A stretch of DNA of 64,000 nt from Serratia sp. H1w (lineage in GTDB: Bacteria > Pseudomonadota > Gammaproteobacteria > Enterobacterales > Enterobacteriaceae): contig NZ_AYMQ01000065.1 in assembly GCF_000633355.1 (NCBI RefSeq), positions 83,186 to 147,185 on the forward strand. Direction: 5' to 3'. The translations under genes were made by a program, and so were the position numbers. This document shows positions 42,952-53,518 of the stretch, one piece after another; within the stretch, counting starts at the first letter, position 1, and each line of letters opens with the position of its first letter. Below the pieces are notes generated by a model. It made no database searches and had not been told where the DNA came from. It was given only the letters and a program-made list of their open reading frames with translations.

Positions 42952-43089
42952 CCCTCACCCTAACCCTCTCCCCCAGGAGAGGGGACCGACCGTGCCACTC
43001 ACGGGCGCAGCATGCAGCGCCCCTACGCAGTACCTACCCACGACACCGTACAGCTCCCTCGCCCTTTGGGAGAGGGTTGGGGTGAGGGG
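42952..43089. repeat. Dispersed inverted-end repeat, copy B
   Basis: A 138-bp non-coding element. Its left end CCCTCACCCTAACCCTCTCC is the inverse complement of its right end GAGAGGGTTGGGGTGAGGG with one mismatch. The middle contains the palindrome GGGCGCAGCATGCAGCGCCC at 43003-43022. It fills the gap between the convergent EamA and MarR genes and may work as a terminator or stability hairpin. Confidence 0.82.
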
Positions 43090-43096
43090 AGATTCG

Positions 43097-43633
43097 TTAG
43101 GTGGGTTGGTTTTTTTCGTTCAGCTGTGATTTTTGCGAGAGGATCAATTTTTTCAGCAGTTGCGCCAGCTGTTGTTGATCTTCTTCGCCCAGCCCCTGGA
43201 TCAGGGCTTTTTCGATCGCCACGTGGGTTTCCACCGTTTCCAGCGTTAATTTGCGGCCTGCTGGCGTAATCTTGACGATCACGCCACGCCGGTCCGAAGG
43301 ATCGGGCATGCGAACGATATACTGTTTTTTTTCCAGGCGATTAATCCGGTTGGATAAGCCACCGGAAGAAATCAGGATTTTCTCTTGCAGATCTTTGGGA
43401 GAGAGCTGGCGGTCGGGGTTGCGGGCCAGGGCGGCGAGCACTTCGAATTCACCAATCGTCAGGTTATAGCGTGCGAAGTTGGCATCGACAAACTGCGAGA
43501 TATAGTGGCTCATACGTACGATCCTGGCGATCACCGGCAGGCCAGACAAATCTAAACTAGGCACCGTGTCTAACCATTCCTGGATTAAACGATCAACGAA
43601 ATCTGTTTCAGTGATATTGGTCTTATCGCCCAT
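43097..43633 (-). CDS. MarR-family transcriptional regulator
   Basis: A 178-residue winged-helix regulator. Helical dimer parts flank the DNA-binding region: YNLTIGEFEVLAALARNP, LSPKDLQEKILISSGGLSNRINRLEKKQYIVR (recognition helix) and PDPSDRRGVIVKITPAG (wing). Ligand unknown; the N-terminus is about 25 residues longer than minimal MarR proteins. It is convergent with the EamA exporter and is the only regulator within several kb of the paired operators at 41819 and 41962, which makes it a candidate for binding them. No copy of that operator lies in front of its own start. Confidence 0.85.
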   Translation of the reverse strand: MGDKTNITETDFVDRLIQEWLDTVPSLDLSGLPVIARIVRMSHYISQFVDANFARYNLTIGEFEVLAALARNPDRQLSPKDLQEKILISSGGLSNRINRLEKKQYIVRMPDPSDRRGVIVKITPAGRKLTLETVETHVAIEKALIQGLGEEDQQQLAQLLKKLILSQKSQLNEKNQPT

Positions 43634-43665
43634 CTATTAATCTCTTCCTGACTGAATTCAACGCG

Positions 43666-43845
43666 TATACCCGTCGTCTTTCAAGCTGCAGCGTTGTTAC
43701 CTGCACTTACCCACCCCAGTCACTTACAATAGTAAGCTCCTGGGGATGGGTAAGCTTGTCGCCTAGGCTGTGCCGTACAAGGATGTACAAATGCCGCGAG
43801 CGCATGGACGCGCAAGAGCGGCCAACTTGAAATCCATAGGGTATA
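43666..43845. repeat. ERIC-type intergenic repeat
   Basis: A 180-bp element ending TATACCC and GGGTATA. It contains the ERIC core in reverse (CCACCCCAGTCACTTAC, then GTAAGCTCCTGGGGAT) and sub-terminal TTCAAGCTGCAG and AACTTGAA. The second half carries extra hairpin sequence (GTACAAGGATGTAC) that I do not recall from the standard 127-bp ERIC. It lies in the 398-bp gap between the MarR gene and ppc; the rest of the gap has no gene. Confidence 0.75.
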
Positions 43846-43981
43846 ACCAAGGCAAAAGATGCGGCCAAACGGAGCCTGGACTCAAATGAGTGTCAGCAAT
43901 AATAGCATTGATAACCCGCCGAGAGTGACGGCTGGGACAAAAATCCGCAGATTAGGAACGGGGATAAGCGAGGGAGAGAAT

Positions 43982-44010
43982 AAGCACCGATGCCGATCAC
44001 ATCGGTGCTT
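43982..44010 (-). terminator. Hairpin after ppc
   Basis: AAGCACCGATG and CATCGGTGCTT form a perfect 11-bp stem, 22 bp past the ppc stop. Only a short T-rich tail follows on the minus strand. Confidence 0.7.
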
Positions 44011-44031
44011 GCAGCAAATGATGAGGCAATA

Positions 44032-46668
44032 TTAACCGGTGTTGCGCATCCCGGCGGCCACGCCAGCGATGGTGACCATCAGCGCCTGCTCAACGCGAGC
44101 ATCGGGTTGCTCCTGCTGGCGCGAACGGTGCAGCAGCTCGGCCTGCAACACGTTGAGCGGGTCGGTGTAGACGTTGCGCAACGCGATGGATTCGGCAATC
44201 CACGGCAGGTCTGCCATCAGGTGATCGTCGTTGGCGATGGTCAGTACGACTTTGATATCGTTCTCCAACTGTTCACGCAATTGCTTGCCCAGCGGCCACA
44301 GAGACTTGTCCACCAGGCGCTGGTCATAGTATTCCGCCAGCCACAGGTCGGCTTTGGCAAACACCATCTCCAGCATCGCGATACGGGTAGAAAAGAACGG
44401 CCAGTTGTGGCACATGGCTTCCAACTGATCCTGTTTCCCAGCCTTCACAGCCTCTTGCAGGCCCGCACCGGCACCCAGCCAGGCTGGCAACATCAGGCGG
44501 TTCTGTGTCCAGGCGAAGATCCACGGAATGGCGCGCAGGCTTTCAACACCGCCGTTCGGGCGACGCTTGGCCGGGCGTGAACCCAATGGCAATTTACCCA
44601 GTTCCTGCTCTGGCGTCGCGGCGCGGAAGTAAGGCACAAACTCTGGGTTTTCGCGCACGTAGCCGCGATACATGTTGCACGAGGTCTCGGACAGTTCATC
44701 CATCAGCGTGCGCCATTCAGGCTTCGGCTCTGGCGGTGGCAGCAGGTTGGCTTCCAACACCGCGCCGGCGTACAGCGCCAGGCTGCTGATGGTGACTTCT
44801 GGCAGGCCGAATTTGAAGCGGATCATCTCGCCCTGTTCGGTCACGCGCAGGCCGCCTTTCAGGCTGCCCGGTGGTTGTGACAGCAGAGCAGCGTGCGCCG
44901 GTGCACCACCACGGCCAATCGAACCGCCACGGCCATGGAACAGCGTCAGCGCTACTCCGGCCTTCTCACAGGTTTTGATCAGCGCATCTTGAGCACGATA
45001 TTGCGCCCAGGAGGCAGCCATTACGCCAGCATCTTTCGCCGAGTCGGAATAGCCAATCATCACCATCTGCTTGCCCTGAATAAAACCGCGATACCAGTCG
45101 ATGTTCAGCAACTGGGTCATCACGTCTTCGGCATTGTTCAGATCGTCCAGGGTTTCGAACAGTGGAGCCACCGGTAGAGCGAATGGACAACCGGTCTCTT
45201 TCAACAGCAGGTGCACGGCCAAGACGTCGGACGGGGTACGAGCCATGGAAATGACGTAGGCGGCGATCGAACCTTGCGGCGCTTCGGCAATGACCTGGCA
45301 GGTTTCCAGCACTTCCTGAGTCTCTGCGCTGGGTTCCCACTTCAGTGGCACCAGCGGACGCTTGGAGTTCAGTTCGCGGATCAGGAATGCCTGTTTGTCG
45401 GCTTCTGACCAGCTTTCATAATCTCCCAACCCCAGATAGCGGGTCAGCTCAGCAATGGCTTCGGTATGGCGGGTGCTTTCCTGGCGCACGTCGATGCGCA
45501 CCAGCGGTACGCCAAAGCAGCGTACGCGGCGCAGGGTGTCCAGCAGTTGGCCGTTGGCGATAATGCTCATGCCACAGGCCACTAAAGATTGATAACAGGC
45601 GTACAGCGGTTCCCACAGCTGCTCGTTATTTTCCAGCAGGTCGTGTGGGCGCAGCACGCGTTCGCCTTTCAGGCGGCCTTCAAGATAAGCCTGGGAGCTC
45701 ATCAGCTGGCTGCGCAGTTGCTTCATCAGCTCGCGATAAGGTTCCTGTACTTCGTCACCGCCAGCGAGTTCGCGCAGCTCCGGAGTACATTCGGTCATCG
45801 ACAGTTCGGAAACCAGCACCTGAATATCACGGGTGAACAGATCGCAAGCTTTCCAGCGGCTCAGCAACAGCACGTGACGGGTGATTTCGGCGGTAACGTT
45901 CGGGTTGCCGTCGCGATCGCCGCCCATCCAGGAGGTAAAGCGGATCGGCACGGCTTCCACCGGCAGGCGGTAATCGATGGAGTTTTCCAACTGTTCGTTG
46001 AACTCGCGCAGGAAGGCTGGTACGCCTTCCCACAGGCTGTTTTCCACCACGGCAAAGCCCCACTTGGCTTCGTCGACCGGTGATGGGCGATTTTTGCGGA
46101 TCTCGTCGGTATGCCAGGATTGCGCGACCAGTTGGCGCAGACGGCGCATGATTTTATTGCGCTCGTAGTCGGCCAGATCGTTATGGTCCAACTGGCTCAG
46201 ACAGGTATTCACCTCAACCAGCTTATGGATCAGGGTACGACGGGTAATTTCCGTTGGGTGCGCGGTCAGAACCAGTTCGATAGACAGCTCGTCCACCGCT
46301 TTTTGCAGTTGCTTGTTATCGAGCTTGTTGTCTTTGAGCCTGGTAAACAGCTGTGCTAGAGCTTCCGGGTTGCTGGCTGCTTCGCCGTGCGGCGAGATGC
46401 TGTGGTATTGCTCGGCAACGTTAGTCAGGTTAAGGAACTGGCTGAAGGCACGGGCAACGGGCAACAATTCATCGTTGGACAGGTTCTGCAGCGTAGACAG
46501 CAGCTCCTGACGATGCGCCTCGTTACCGGCACGTGAGGATTTGGAAAGCTTACGGATAGTTTCAACGCGATCGAGAATATGCTCGCCCAGCGCTTCTTTA
46601 ATGGTATCGCCTAGCAGTTTGCCGAGCATACTGACATTACTTCGCATTGCCGAATATTGTTCGTTCAT
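44032..46668 (-). CDS. ppc: Phosphoenolpyruvate carboxylase
   Basis: Anaplerotic enzyme making oxaloacetate from phosphoenolpyruvate and bicarbonate. It has 878 residues (E. coli 883). The catalytic His is in [15 protein letters not shown]; other active-site blocks are [37 protein letters not shown] and [21 protein letters not shown]. The protein ends with the usual MRNTG. It sits next to argE as in E. coli, with a 315-bp gap upstream that should hold its promoter. Confidence 0.98.
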   Translation of the reverse strand: MNEQYSAMRSNVSMLGKLLGDTIKEALGEHILDRVETIRKLSKSSRAGNEAHRQELLSTLQNLSNDELLPVARAFSQFLNLTNVAEQYHSISPHGEAASNPEALAQLFTRLKDNKLDNKQLQKAVDELSIELVLTAHPTEITRRTLIHKLVEVNTCLSQLDHNDLADYERNKIMRRLRQLVAQSWHTDEIRKNRPSPVDEAKWGFAVVENSLWEGVPAFLREFNEQLENSIDYRLPVEAVPIRFTSWMGGDRDGNPNVTAEITRHVLLLSRWKACDLFTRDIQVLVSELSMTECTPELRELAGGDEVQEPYRELMKQLRSQLMSSQAYLEGRLKGERVLRPHDLLENNEQLWEPLYACYQSLVACGMSIIANGQLLDTLRRVRCFGVPLVRIDVRQESTRHTEAIAELTRYLGLGDYESWSEADKQAFLIRELNSKRPLVPLKWEPSAETQEVLETCQVIAEAPQGSIAAYVISMARTPSDVLAVHLLLKETGCPFALPVAPLFETLDDLNNAEDVMTQLLNIDWYRGFIQGKQMVMIGYSDSAKDAGVMAASWAQYRAQDALIKTCEKAGVALTLFHGRGGSIGRGGAPAHAALLSQPPGSLKGGLRVTEQGEMIRFKFGLPEVTISSLALYAGAVLEANLLPPPEPKPEWRTLMDELSETSCNMYRGYVRENPEFVPYFRAATPEQELGKLPLGSRPAKRRPNGGVESLRAIPWIFAWTQNRLMLPAWLGAGAGLQEAVKAGKQDQLEAMCHNWPFFSTRIAMLEMVFAKADLWLAEYYDQRLVDKSLWPLGKQLREQLENDIKVVLTIANDDHLMADLPWIAESIALRNVYTDPLNVLQAELLHRSRQQEQPDARVEQALMVTIAGVAAGMRNTG

Positions 46669-46983
46669 ATAATCCCTGACCCAGTTCTTTGCATACTTAT
46701 CATCCCCCGATAGCGGTATTTTTCACCACTACCTGAACACGACGAGTACGTGATTTTTCATCTTGTAAGTAAATTTCACGTGCTGGCGAAGACCGCCGGT
46801 TTTATCTGATCACGTGCCTGTCCAACCTTCAATTGACACTATTTTTAGCAAAAAAACATCAAATTCGGCGTATTTTCTGAAATTTAATTACGCGCCGCCG
46901 GTTATCAGTCTGGCTTATCGGCTTAAATTTCTACGTCTTAAGGGGTAGGGAATGGTAACCCATTCCCCTGTTGTAACTAAGGT
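46669..46983. other. Non-coding gap between argE and ppc
   Basis: It holds the end of the argE transcript and the ppc promoter region. A hairpin at 46948-46967 (GGGAATGG and CCATTCCC arms, no T-run) may help to end argE mRNA. The rest is AT-rich with no ORF or repeat that I can recognise. Confidence 0.5.
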
Positions 46984-48135
46984 TTATTGCTGGCAGAAAT
47001 GGTCGACCAACTGGCCCAGCAGCTTGCGTGTCGGTTCGATAAACGCGGTGTCCAGATATTCATCAGGTTGGTGTGCCTGATTGATCGAACCTGGGCCAAG
47101 TACCAGCGTTGGGCATACTTCCTGAACGAACGGTGCTTCGGTACAGTAGTTGACCACTTCGGTGCGTGAACCCAGCAGCTTTTCAATCACCGCCACCATG
47201 TGGTGGTCGGTTGGGCATTCGTAACCCGGGATCGGCGGGTGCAGCTCATCGATCGTCAAACGACCCGGCCAACGTTCGCTCACCGGTGCCAGCGCTTCGT
47301 GCAGGAGTTCGTTGATGTTATCCAGCGTCATGCCCGGCAGTGGGCGGATATCCATATGCAGTTCACAGCAGGCACAGATACGGTTGGCCGCATCGCCGCC
47401 GCTGATATGGCCAAAGTTCATGGTGGGGTATGGCACCGCGAATGCCGGGTTGTTGTAGCGTTCTTGCAACGTTTTGCGCAGTGTCATCAGGTGGCCGATG
47501 GAGTCATGCATCAGATCGATGGCATTGACGCCCCGCGCCGGATCGCTCGAATGGCCCGACTGGCCGACGATGCGGATCGCACTGGAGATATGGCCTTTAT
47601 GCGCGCGCACCGGTTGCAGTGAGGTTGGCTCGCCGATGATGGCAAAGTCCGGGCGGATTTTGGTTGAGGCGGCAAAATAACGTGCGCCTGCCATCGTCGT
47701 TTCTTCATCGGCGGTGGCCAGAATGTACAGTGGCTTGGTTAGCTTGCTGGCATCGATATCGCGCACCGCATCCAGAATAAAGGCGAAGAAGCCCTTCATG
47801 TCGGCGGTGCCCAATCCGTAAAGCTTGTTGTCGTGTTCAGTCAGGGTAAAGGGATCTCGTGTCCAGCGCCCCTGGTCGTAAGGCACCGTATCGGTATGAC
47901 CCGCCAGCAGCAGGCCGCCGCTGCCTTCGCCGAGGCTGGCCAGCAGGTTGAACTTGTGGCGGGTGTCCGGCACGGGCTGTACGTCGACCCGGAAGCCTAA
48001 ATCGCTAAACCAGCCGGCCAGCAAGTTGATTAATGCTTCATTACTCTGATCGAGGGCGCCATCGGTGGCGCTGATCGACGGAGTGGCGATCAACGCCCGG
48101 TACAGCTCAATAAATGGAGGTAATTTCATCTTCAC
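46984..48135 (-). CDS. argE: N-acetylornithine deacetylase
   Basis: M20-family metallohydrolase converting N-acetylornithine to ornithine in arginine synthesis. It has 383 residues if the GTG at 48133-48135 is used, which aligns with the E. coli start; ATG 48127-48129 would be two codons shorter. Metal ligands lie in [26 protein letters not shown] and [11 protein letters not shown]; the lid has [16 protein letters not shown]. It is divergent from argCBGH with shared ARG boxes. Confidence 0.97.
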   Translation of the reverse strand: MKMKLPPFIELYRALIATPSISATDGALDQSNEALINLLAGWFSDLGFRVDVQPVPDTRHKFNLLASLGEGSGGLLLAGHTDTVPYDQGRWTRDPFTLTEHDNKLYGLGTADMKGFFAFILDAVRDIDASKLTKPLYILATADEETTMAGARYFAASTKIRPDFAIIGEPTSLQPVRAHKGHISSAIRIVGQSGHSSDPARGVNAIDLMHDSIGHLMTLRKTLQERYNNPAFAVPYPTMNFGHISGGDAANRICACCELHMDIRPLPGMTLDNINELLHEALAPVSERWPGRLTIDELHPPIPGYECPTDHHMVAVIEKLLGSRTEVVNYCTEAPFVQEVCPTLVLGPGSINQAHQPDEYLDTAFIEPTRKLLGQLVDHFCQQ

Positions 48136-48160
48136 TGTTGACAGCCTTTGGTTAGGATAG

Positions 48161-48198
48161 TATCAATATTCATGCATTTATTTTGAATAAAAATACAG
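48161..48198. promoter_or_regulatory. Pair of ARG boxes between argE and argC
   Basis: Two 18-bp boxes, TATCAATATTCATGCATT and TTTTGAATAAAAATACAG, match the E. coli argE-argC operator closely. Arginine-bound ArgR is expected to repress both divergent transcripts here. They lie 26-63 bp upstream of argE and about 140 bp upstream of argC. Confidence 0.88.
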
Positions 48199-48336
48199 TA
48201 AGCTAGAGCGTAAGGGAACCCGTTACCCGGATGTTTATAAAAGCATCAACGCTCAACCACGTGGGTGAACCGCGCAACAACGCGCCCAAGCCCGCCAGTG
48301 ACTCTTAGATTGCTAGCCAAGAAGGTGAAAGGCCAC

Positions 48337-49341
48337 ATGTTGAATACGCTGATTGTTGGTGCCAGCGGTTATGCCGGAGCAGAACTCACGGCTTACCTGA
48401 ATCGCCACCCACACATGAACATAACCGCTTTAGCGGTTTCAGCGCAAAGTGCAGATGCAGGAAAATTGCTTTCCGAGCTGCACCCTCAATTAAAAGGTAT
48501 CGTCGATCTGCCATTACAGCCACTGGTTGACGTTGCCGCAGCGGCAGAAGGTATCGATGTCGTATTCCTCGCGACCGCCCATGAGGTGAGCCACGACATT
48601 GCGCCAGCCTTCCTGGCCGCTGGTTGTGTAGTGTTCGACCTCTCTGGCGCGTTCCGCGTACAGGATGCCGAATTCTATAAAAAGTATTATGGCTTTACCC
48701 ATCAGCATGCAGACCTGTTGGCAGCGGCGGTGTACGGCCTGGCAGAGTGGCAGAGCGAAAAGATCAAACAGGCGCAACTGATTGCCGTGCCGGGCTGTTA
48801 CCCAACGGCGGCGCAGTTGGCGCTGAAACCGTTGCTCGACCAGCAACTGCTGAACCTGGATCAATGGCCGGTGATCAACGCCGTCAGCGGTGTCAGTGGT
48901 GCAGGGCGTAAGGCCAGCGTCACGACCAGTTTCTGTGAGGTCAGCCTGCAACCCTACGGCCTGTTCAATCATCGCCATGAGCCAGAAATTGCTACTCATC
49001 TCGGGGTGCCTGTCATCTTTACGCCACACCTGGGTAACTTCCCGCGGGGTATTCTGGAAACCATCACCTGCCGCCTGAACAAGGGCGTCACCGCGCAGGA
49101 CGTGGCGGCGGCATTCCACGCGGCTTACGATGATAAACCGCTGGTGCGTCTGTATGGCAAGGGTGTGCCAGCTCTGAAGTCCGTGGTGGGCCTGCCATTC
49201 TGCGATATCGGCTTCGCCGTGCAGGGTGAGCATCTGATCGTCGTGGCGGCAGAAGACAACCTGCTGAAAGGCGCGGCGGCCCAGGCGGTACAGTGTCTGA
49301 ATATTCGTTTCGGTTTCCCGGAAACCCAATCATTACTTTAA
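48337..49341 (+). CDS. argC: N-acetyl-gamma-glutamyl-phosphate reductase
   Basis: NADPH-dependent third enzyme of arginine synthesis. It has 334 residues from ATG 48337, the E. coli length; the upstream in-frame codons are not conserved. The nucleotide loop is [17 protein letters not shown], the active-site Cys lies in [14 protein letters not shown], and YHRHEPE-type substrate contacts appear as [13 protein letters not shown]. It is first in argCBGH. Confidence 0.97.
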   Translation: MLNTLIVGASGYAGAELTAYLNRHPHMNITALAVSAQSADAGKLLSELHPQLKGIVDLPLQPLVDVAAAAEGIDVVFLATAHEVSHDIAPAFLAAGCVVFDLSGAFRVQDAEFYKKYYGFTHQHADLLAAAVYGLAEWQSEKIKQAQLIAVPGCYPTAAQLALKPLLDQQLLNLDQWPVINAVSGVSGAGRKASVTTSFCEVSLQPYGLFNHRHEPEIATHLGVPVIFTPHLGNFPRGILETITCRLNKGVTAQDVAAAFHAAYDDKPLVRLYGKGVPALKSVVGLPFCDIGFAVQGEHLIVVAAEDNLLKGAAAQAVQCLNIRFGFPETQSLL

Positions 49342-49361
49342 ATCTGCGTGAGTAAACAGCA

Positions 49362-50135
49362 ATGAATCCATTGATTATCAAATTAGGTGGCGTGCTACTG
49401 GACAGCGAAGAAGCGCTGGAGCGTTTGTTTACCGCGCTGGATGTCTATCGTCAGGAACATCAACGTCCGCTGGTGATCGTTCACGGTGGTGGCTGCGTGG
49501 TGGATGAGCTGATGAAGCAGCTTTCCCTGCCGGTGGTGAAGAAGAACGGCCTGCGTGTCACGCCAGCCGATCAGATCGACATCATTACCGGTGCGCTGGC
49601 TGGCACGGCTAACAAAACCCTGCTGGCCTGGGCGGTAAAGCACAAAATCAATGCGGTTGGCCTGAGTCTGGCAGACGGCGGCAGCGTTGCCGTTACCCAA
49701 TTGGACCCAGCGTTGGGCCACGTGGGTCATGCGCTGCCGGGTTCGCCCGAGCTGCTTAATACCCTGTTGAATGCTGGCTATCTGCCCGTGGTCAGTTCGA
49801 TCGGTATCACCGTCGAAGGGCAACTGATGAACGTGAACGCCGATCAGGCTGCGACGGCACTGGCCGCCACCCTGGGGGCGGATTTAATCCTGCTGTCGGA
49901 CGTTAGCGGTATTCTCGACGGCAAAGGGCAGCGCATCGCGGAAATGACAGCACAAAAAGCCGAGCAACTGATCGCTCAAGGCATCATTACCGATGGTATG
50001 GTGGTGAAGGTAAATGCAGCACTCGATGCAGCACGTACCCTTGGCCGCCCGGTGGATATCGCCAGCTGGCGTAATGCCGAAAAGCTCCCTGCTCTGTTTA
50101 ATGGTGTGTCGATTGGCACCCGGATCCTCGCTTAA
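49362..50135 (+). CDS. argB: N-acetylglutamate kinase
   Basis: Amino-acid kinase phosphorylating N-acetylglutamate, the second step of arginine synthesis. It has 257 residues (E. coli 258). It starts [20 protein letters not shown] with the catalytic Lys, then has [38 protein letters not shown] and [10 protein letters not shown]. The short form without the long N-terminal helix is the arginine-insensitive type. It starts 20 bp after argC. Confidence 0.97.
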   Translation: MNPLIIKLGGVLLDSEEALERLFTALDVYRQEHQRPLVIVHGGGCVVDELMKQLSLPVVKKNGLRVTPADQIDIITGALAGTANKTLLAWAVKHKINAVGLSLADGGSVAVTQLDPALGHVGHALPGSPELLNTLLNAGYLPVVSSIGITVEGQLMNVNADQAATALAATLGADLILLSDVSGILDGKGQRIAEMTAQKAEQLIAQGIITDGMVVKVNAALDAARTLGRPVDIASWRNAEKLPALFNGVSIGTRILA

Positions 50136-50161
50136 ATTTAGAATTAACAAGGAATAACACA

Positions 50162-51379
50162 ATGCAAAACAAAGGCATCAAGAAAATCGTTCTGGCGTAC
50201 TCCGGCGGTCTGGATACTTCGGCCATCATTCCATGGCTGAAAGAGAACTACGGCGGCTGCGAAGTGGTAGCCTTCGTGGCGGATATCGGCCAGGAGCGCA
50301 GCGATCTGGAAGGCGTTGAGCAGAAAGCTCTGCAATCCGGTGCCTCTGAGTGTCATGTTGTCGATCTGCGTGAAGAGTTTATCCGCGATTACGTTTACCC
50401 GGTGCTGCAGACCGGCGCACTGTACGAAGGCAGCTATCTGCTGGGTACCTCCATGGCGCGTCCAATCATTGCCAAAGCCCAGGTTGAGCTGGCTTTGAAA
50501 GTCGGTGCCGATGCGTTGTGCCACGGGGCAACCGGTAAAGGTAACGATCAGGTGCGTTTCGAAACCACCTATACCGCCTTGGCTCCGCACCTGAAAGTGG
50601 TCGCGCCTTGGCGTGAGTGGAACCTGCGTTCCCGTGAAGCCCTGCTGGATTACCTGAAAGAGCGTAATATCCCAACGACCGCTTCGCTGGAGAAGATCTA
50701 CAGCCGTGACGAAAACGCCTGGCACATCTCTACCGAAGGCGGCGTGCTGGAAAGCCCGTGGAATGCGCCAAACAAAGATTGCTGGGTCTGGACTGTCGAT
50801 CCCTTGGAAGCGCCGGACCAGCCAGAACAACTGACCGTCACCGTAGAGAAAGGCTGCGTGGTTGCGGTCAACGGCGAAGCGATGAGTCCGTACAAATGCC
50901 TGGAAGCCCTGAACGTGCTGGGTGCCAAGCATGGCGTGGGTCGTATCGATATCGTGGAAAACCGCCTGGTGGGGATCAAATCCCGTGGTTGCTATGAAAC
51001 CCCAGGAGGCACCATTATGGTTGCCGCACTGCGTGGGATCGAGCAGTTGGTGCTGGATCGTGATAGCTTTAAATGGCGTGAGCAGTTGGGCCTGGAAATG
51101 TCCTATGTGGTCTACGATGGTCGCTGGTTTGCTCCGCTGCGTCGTTCTATTCAGGCTTCCGCGCAGGCGCTGGCAGAAGAAGTTAACGGCGAAGTGGTGC
51201 TGCAACTGTATAAAGGCCAGGTCACGGCGATCCAGAAGAAATCGGCCAACAGCCTGTACTCAGAAGAATTTGCGACCTTTGGCGAAGACGAAGTTTACGA
51301 TCACAGCCATGCGGGTGGCTTTATCCGTCTGTTCTCGCTCTCTTCCCGTATCCGCGCGCTGAACGAGAAGAAAAAATAA
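50162..51379 (+). CDS. argG: Argininosuccinate synthase
   Basis: ATP-dependent ligation of citrulline and aspartate. It has 405 residues and is of the shorter type: [19 protein letters not shown] holds the PP-loop, followed by [29 protein letters not shown] and [15 protein letters not shown] motifs (read here as [11 protein letters not shown]). The E. coli ArgG is about 447 residues and unlinked, so this is the other ArgG subtype placed within an argCBGH operon, as I recall for Yersinia and Serratia. It starts 26 bp after argB. Confidence 0.97.
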   Translation: MQNKGIKKIVLAYSGGLDTSAIIPWLKENYGGCEVVAFVADIGQERSDLEGVEQKALQSGASECHVVDLREEFIRDYVYPVLQTGALYEGSYLLGTSMARPIIAKAQVELALKVGADALCHGATGKGNDQVRFETTYTALAPHLKVVAPWREWNLRSREALLDYLKERNIPTTASLEKIYSRDENAWHISTEGGVLESPWNAPNKDCWVWTVDPLEAPDQPEQLTVTVEKGCVVAVNGEAMSPYKCLEALNVLGAKHGVGRIDIVENRLVGIKSRGCYETPGGTIMVAALRGIEQLVLDRDSFKWREQLGLEMSYVVYDGRWFAPLRRSIQASAQALAEEVNGEVVLQLYKGQVTAIQKKSANSLYSEEFATFGEDEVYDHSHAGGFIRLFSLSSRIRALNEKKK

Positions 51380-51405
51380 CGTCGTTGGTTTAGCGTCAAT
51401 TTGAG

Positions 51406-51425
51406 GGGCGCAGCATGCTGCGCCC
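51406..51425. repeat. Perfect GCATGC-centred palindrome between argG and argH
   Basis: GGGCGCAGCATGCTGCGCCC is a perfect 20-bp palindrome followed by TTTC. It is a copy of the short repeat also seen at 18611, 43003 and 59546. Being inside an operon, it may lower argH expression or stabilise the upstream mRNA. Confidence 0.8.
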
Positions 51426-51453
51426 TTTCGCATACTTATTCAGGAGCAAGATT

Positions 51454-52827
51454 ATGGCACTTTGGGGCGGACGGTTTAGTCAGGCAGCGGATCAGCGGTT
51501 CAAACAATTAAATGACTCCCTGCGTTTCGACTATCGCCTGGCGGAACAGGATATTGTGGGCTCCGTCGCCTGGTCAAAAGCGCTGGTGACCGTCAACGTA
51601 CTGACGTCAGCAGAGCAACAGCAACTCGAGCAGGCATTGAATGTGTTGCTGGAGGAAGTGCAGGCCGATCCTATGGCGATCGTCAACAGCGATGCGGAAG
51701 ATATTCACAGCTGGGTTGAGCAGAAGCTGATCGACAAAGTCGGCGATCTGGGCAAAAAGCTGCATACCGGCCGCAGCCGTAACGATCAGGTGGCTACCGA
51801 TCTGAAACTGTGGTGTAAACACCAGGTCAGCGAGCTGCATCAGGCGCTGGTACAGCTGCAACAGGCGCTGGTAGAAACTGCCGAAGCCAACCAGGACGCG
51901 GTGATGCCGGGTTACACTCACCTGCAACGTGCCCAGCCGGTCACTTTTGCCCACTGGTGCCTCGCTTACGTCGAGATGCTGGCGCGTGATGAAAGTCGCC
52001 TGCAAGATACGCTGAAACGTCTGGATGTCAGCCCATTGGGCAGTGGTGCTTTGGCTGGCACGGCTTATCCGATCGACCGTGAACAACTGGCTGGCTGGTT
52101 GGGCTTTGCTTCTGCCACGCGTAACAGCTTAGATAGCGTTTCCGACCGCGACCACGTGCTGGAACTGCTGTCCAATGCCGCCATCAGCATGGTGCACCTG
52201 TCGCGTTTTGCCGAAGACCTGATCTTCTTCAACAGCGGCGAAGCAGCGTTTGTCGAGCTTTCGGATCGCGTGACCTCCGGCTCATCCCTGATGCCGCAGA
52301 AGAAAAACCCGGATGCGTTAGAGCTGATCCGTGGCAAGTCTGGCCGTGTGCAAGGGGCGTTGACCGGCATGATGATGACGTTGAAAGGCCTGCCGTTGGC
52401 CTACAACAAAGACATGCAGGAAGATAAGGAAGGGCTGTTCGACGCGCTCGACACCTGGATGGATTGCTTGCAGATGGCCGCGTTGGTGCTGGACGGCATT
52501 CAGGTGAAACGTCCACGTTGCCAGGAAGCGGCACAGCAAGGTTATGCCAACGCCACCGAACTGGCCGACTATCTGGTTGCCAAAGGCGTACCGTTCCGCG
52601 AAGCGCACCACATTGTGGGTGAAGCGGTGGTGGAAGCGATCCGCCAGGGCAAACCGTTGGAGGACCTGCCGCTGAGCGATTTGCAGAAATTCAACAGCGT
52701 GATTGGCGATGACGTTTATCCGATCCTGTCGCTGCAGTCTTGCCTGGATAAGCGTGCGGCCAAAGGCGGTGTTTCCCCTCAGCAGGTCGCCAGTGCGATA
52801 GCCGAAGCCAAAAAACGCCTGTTCTAA
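51454..52827 (+). CDS. argH: Argininosuccinate lyase
   Basis: Fumarase/aspartase-superfamily enzyme releasing arginine and fumarate in the last step of arginine synthesis. It has 457 residues from ATG 51454 ([17 protein letters not shown]), the E. coli size; a longer upstream frame runs through the palindrome and is not used. Signature [12 protein letters not shown] holds the catalytic Ser loop; [16 protein letters not shown] and [16 protein letters not shown] are the other two conserved regions. Last gene of argCBGH, 74 bp after argG. Confidence 0.98.
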   Translation: MALWGGRFSQAADQRFKQLNDSLRFDYRLAEQDIVGSVAWSKALVTVNVLTSAEQQQLEQALNVLLEEVQADPMAIVNSDAEDIHSWVEQKLIDKVGDLGKKLHTGRSRNDQVATDLKLWCKHQVSELHQALVQLQQALVETAEANQDAVMPGYTHLQRAQPVTFAHWCLAYVEMLARDESRLQDTLKRLDVSPLGSGALAGTAYPIDREQLAGWLGFASATRNSLDSVSDRDHVLELLSNAAISMVHLSRFAEDLIFFNSGEAAFVELSDRVTSGSSLMPQKKNPDALELIRGKSGRVQGALTGMMMTLKGLPLAYNKDMQEDKEGLFDALDTWMDCLQMAALVLDGIQVKRPRCQEAAQQGYANATELADYLVAKGVPFREAHHIVGEAVVEAIRQGKPLEDLPLSDLQKFNSVIGDDVYPILSLQSCLDKRAAKGGVSPQQVASAIAEAKKRLF

Positions 52828-52836
52828 GCGGTTGCC

Positions 52837-52859
52837 AAGGGCAGCGTCATGCTGCCCTT
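52837..52859. terminator. Hairpin after argH
   Basis: AAGGGCAGC-GTCAT-GCTGCCCTT, 10 bp past the argH stop. A degenerate GCATGC palindrome copy follows at about 52878-52895. No long T-run. Confidence 0.65.
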
Positions 52860-52896
52860 CGAATGTATTTGTACGGGTGCTGCATGCTGCGTCCGC

Positions 52897-53223
52897 TTAC
52901 CCTGCCAGCCGTGCGCACAGATAACGGTTCAAGCTGACGCCTTCATCCATGGCATTCATCGCCAGGCGGCGATGCTGTTCTGGGGTCATCCGCAGCACCA
53001 GTTTCCCACTGAAGTTTTTCTCGGCCAGCGCCTCTGGTGGCGTTTCGCCTTGGGCGAGCATATCGGCAATCACTTCGCAGACCAGTTTTTCAATACCGTC
53101 TAGCGCTGCCGTGCGGCTAGCGGCCAGCCATGACAGTGAGGGAAACTCTGTACAGAGGCCGACATATTCGCTGTCCTCCGCTGACCAAGTGATACGGTAG
53201 GTATAGTGCTCATGTTTTTCCAT
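52897..53223 (-). CDS. Orphan HicB-like antitoxin-family protein
   Basis: A 108-residue protein with an N-terminal HicB-type partial RNase H fold (YTYRITWSAEDSEYVGLCTEFPSLS) and a C-terminal ribbon-helix-helix DNA-binding part (GKLVLRMTPEQHRRLAMNAMDEGVSLNRYLCARL). HicB proteins neutralise the HicA mRNA interferase and repress their own operon. No HicA-like frame of about 60 codons lies on either side, so it is an orphan; it may be a domesticated regulator. It is convergent with argH, and upstream of it lies repeat copy C. Confidence 0.8.
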   Translation of the reverse strand: MEKHEHYTYRITWSAEDSEYVGLCTEFPSLSWLAASRTAALDGIEKLVCEVIADMLAQGETPPEALAEKNFSGKLVLRMTPEQHRRLAMNAMDEGVSLNRYLCARLAG

Positions 53224-53304
53224 GTTCTTCCTCCTGTCGTTTTATAATTTATTTTAGTATCAATAATAGTATCATTTTAATGTCGTAACGCATCAAAAAA
53301 AGTT

Positions 53305-53461
53305 CCCCCTCATCCCCACCCTCTCCCACTGTAGAGATTGAGAATGGCATCAGCATTTGTTTGGGGGAGAGGGGGTCAGTCCAGAGCCGCGGTCAGGTGC
53401 AGGAGGTAATTTGTTGCACGTTAGGTCCCCTCTCCCTGTGGGAGAGGGTTAGGGTGAGGGG
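53305..53461. repeat. Dispersed inverted-end repeat, copy C
   Basis: A 157-bp element with ends CCCCCTCATCCCCACCCTCT and GAGAGGGTTAGGGTGAGGGG, in near-inverted relation. The inner part (GTCAGTCCAGAGCCGC, AGGAGGTAATTTGTTGCACG) matches copy A at 10008-10163 at most positions, and similarity runs on to about 53474 (TGTCACTGCACGTA). It fills most of the gap between the HicB-like gene and the flavoprotein gene. Confidence 0.82.
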
Positions 53462-53518
53462 TGTCACTGCACGTATTGTTATGAATTAATTAGCTTAACT
53501 GGTTGCATCGTGAAAGAT

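Noticed and set aside
37115..43845. Genomic island or prophage between metF and ppc
   Set aside because: No integrase, tRNA end, direct repeat or shift in composition was noticed; genes look like ordinary metabolic ones in a variable interval.
53224..53300. Possible hicA toxin partner for the HicB-like gene
   Set aside because: No frame of suitable length or HicA motif on either strand; the space is AT-rich and then repeat copy C.
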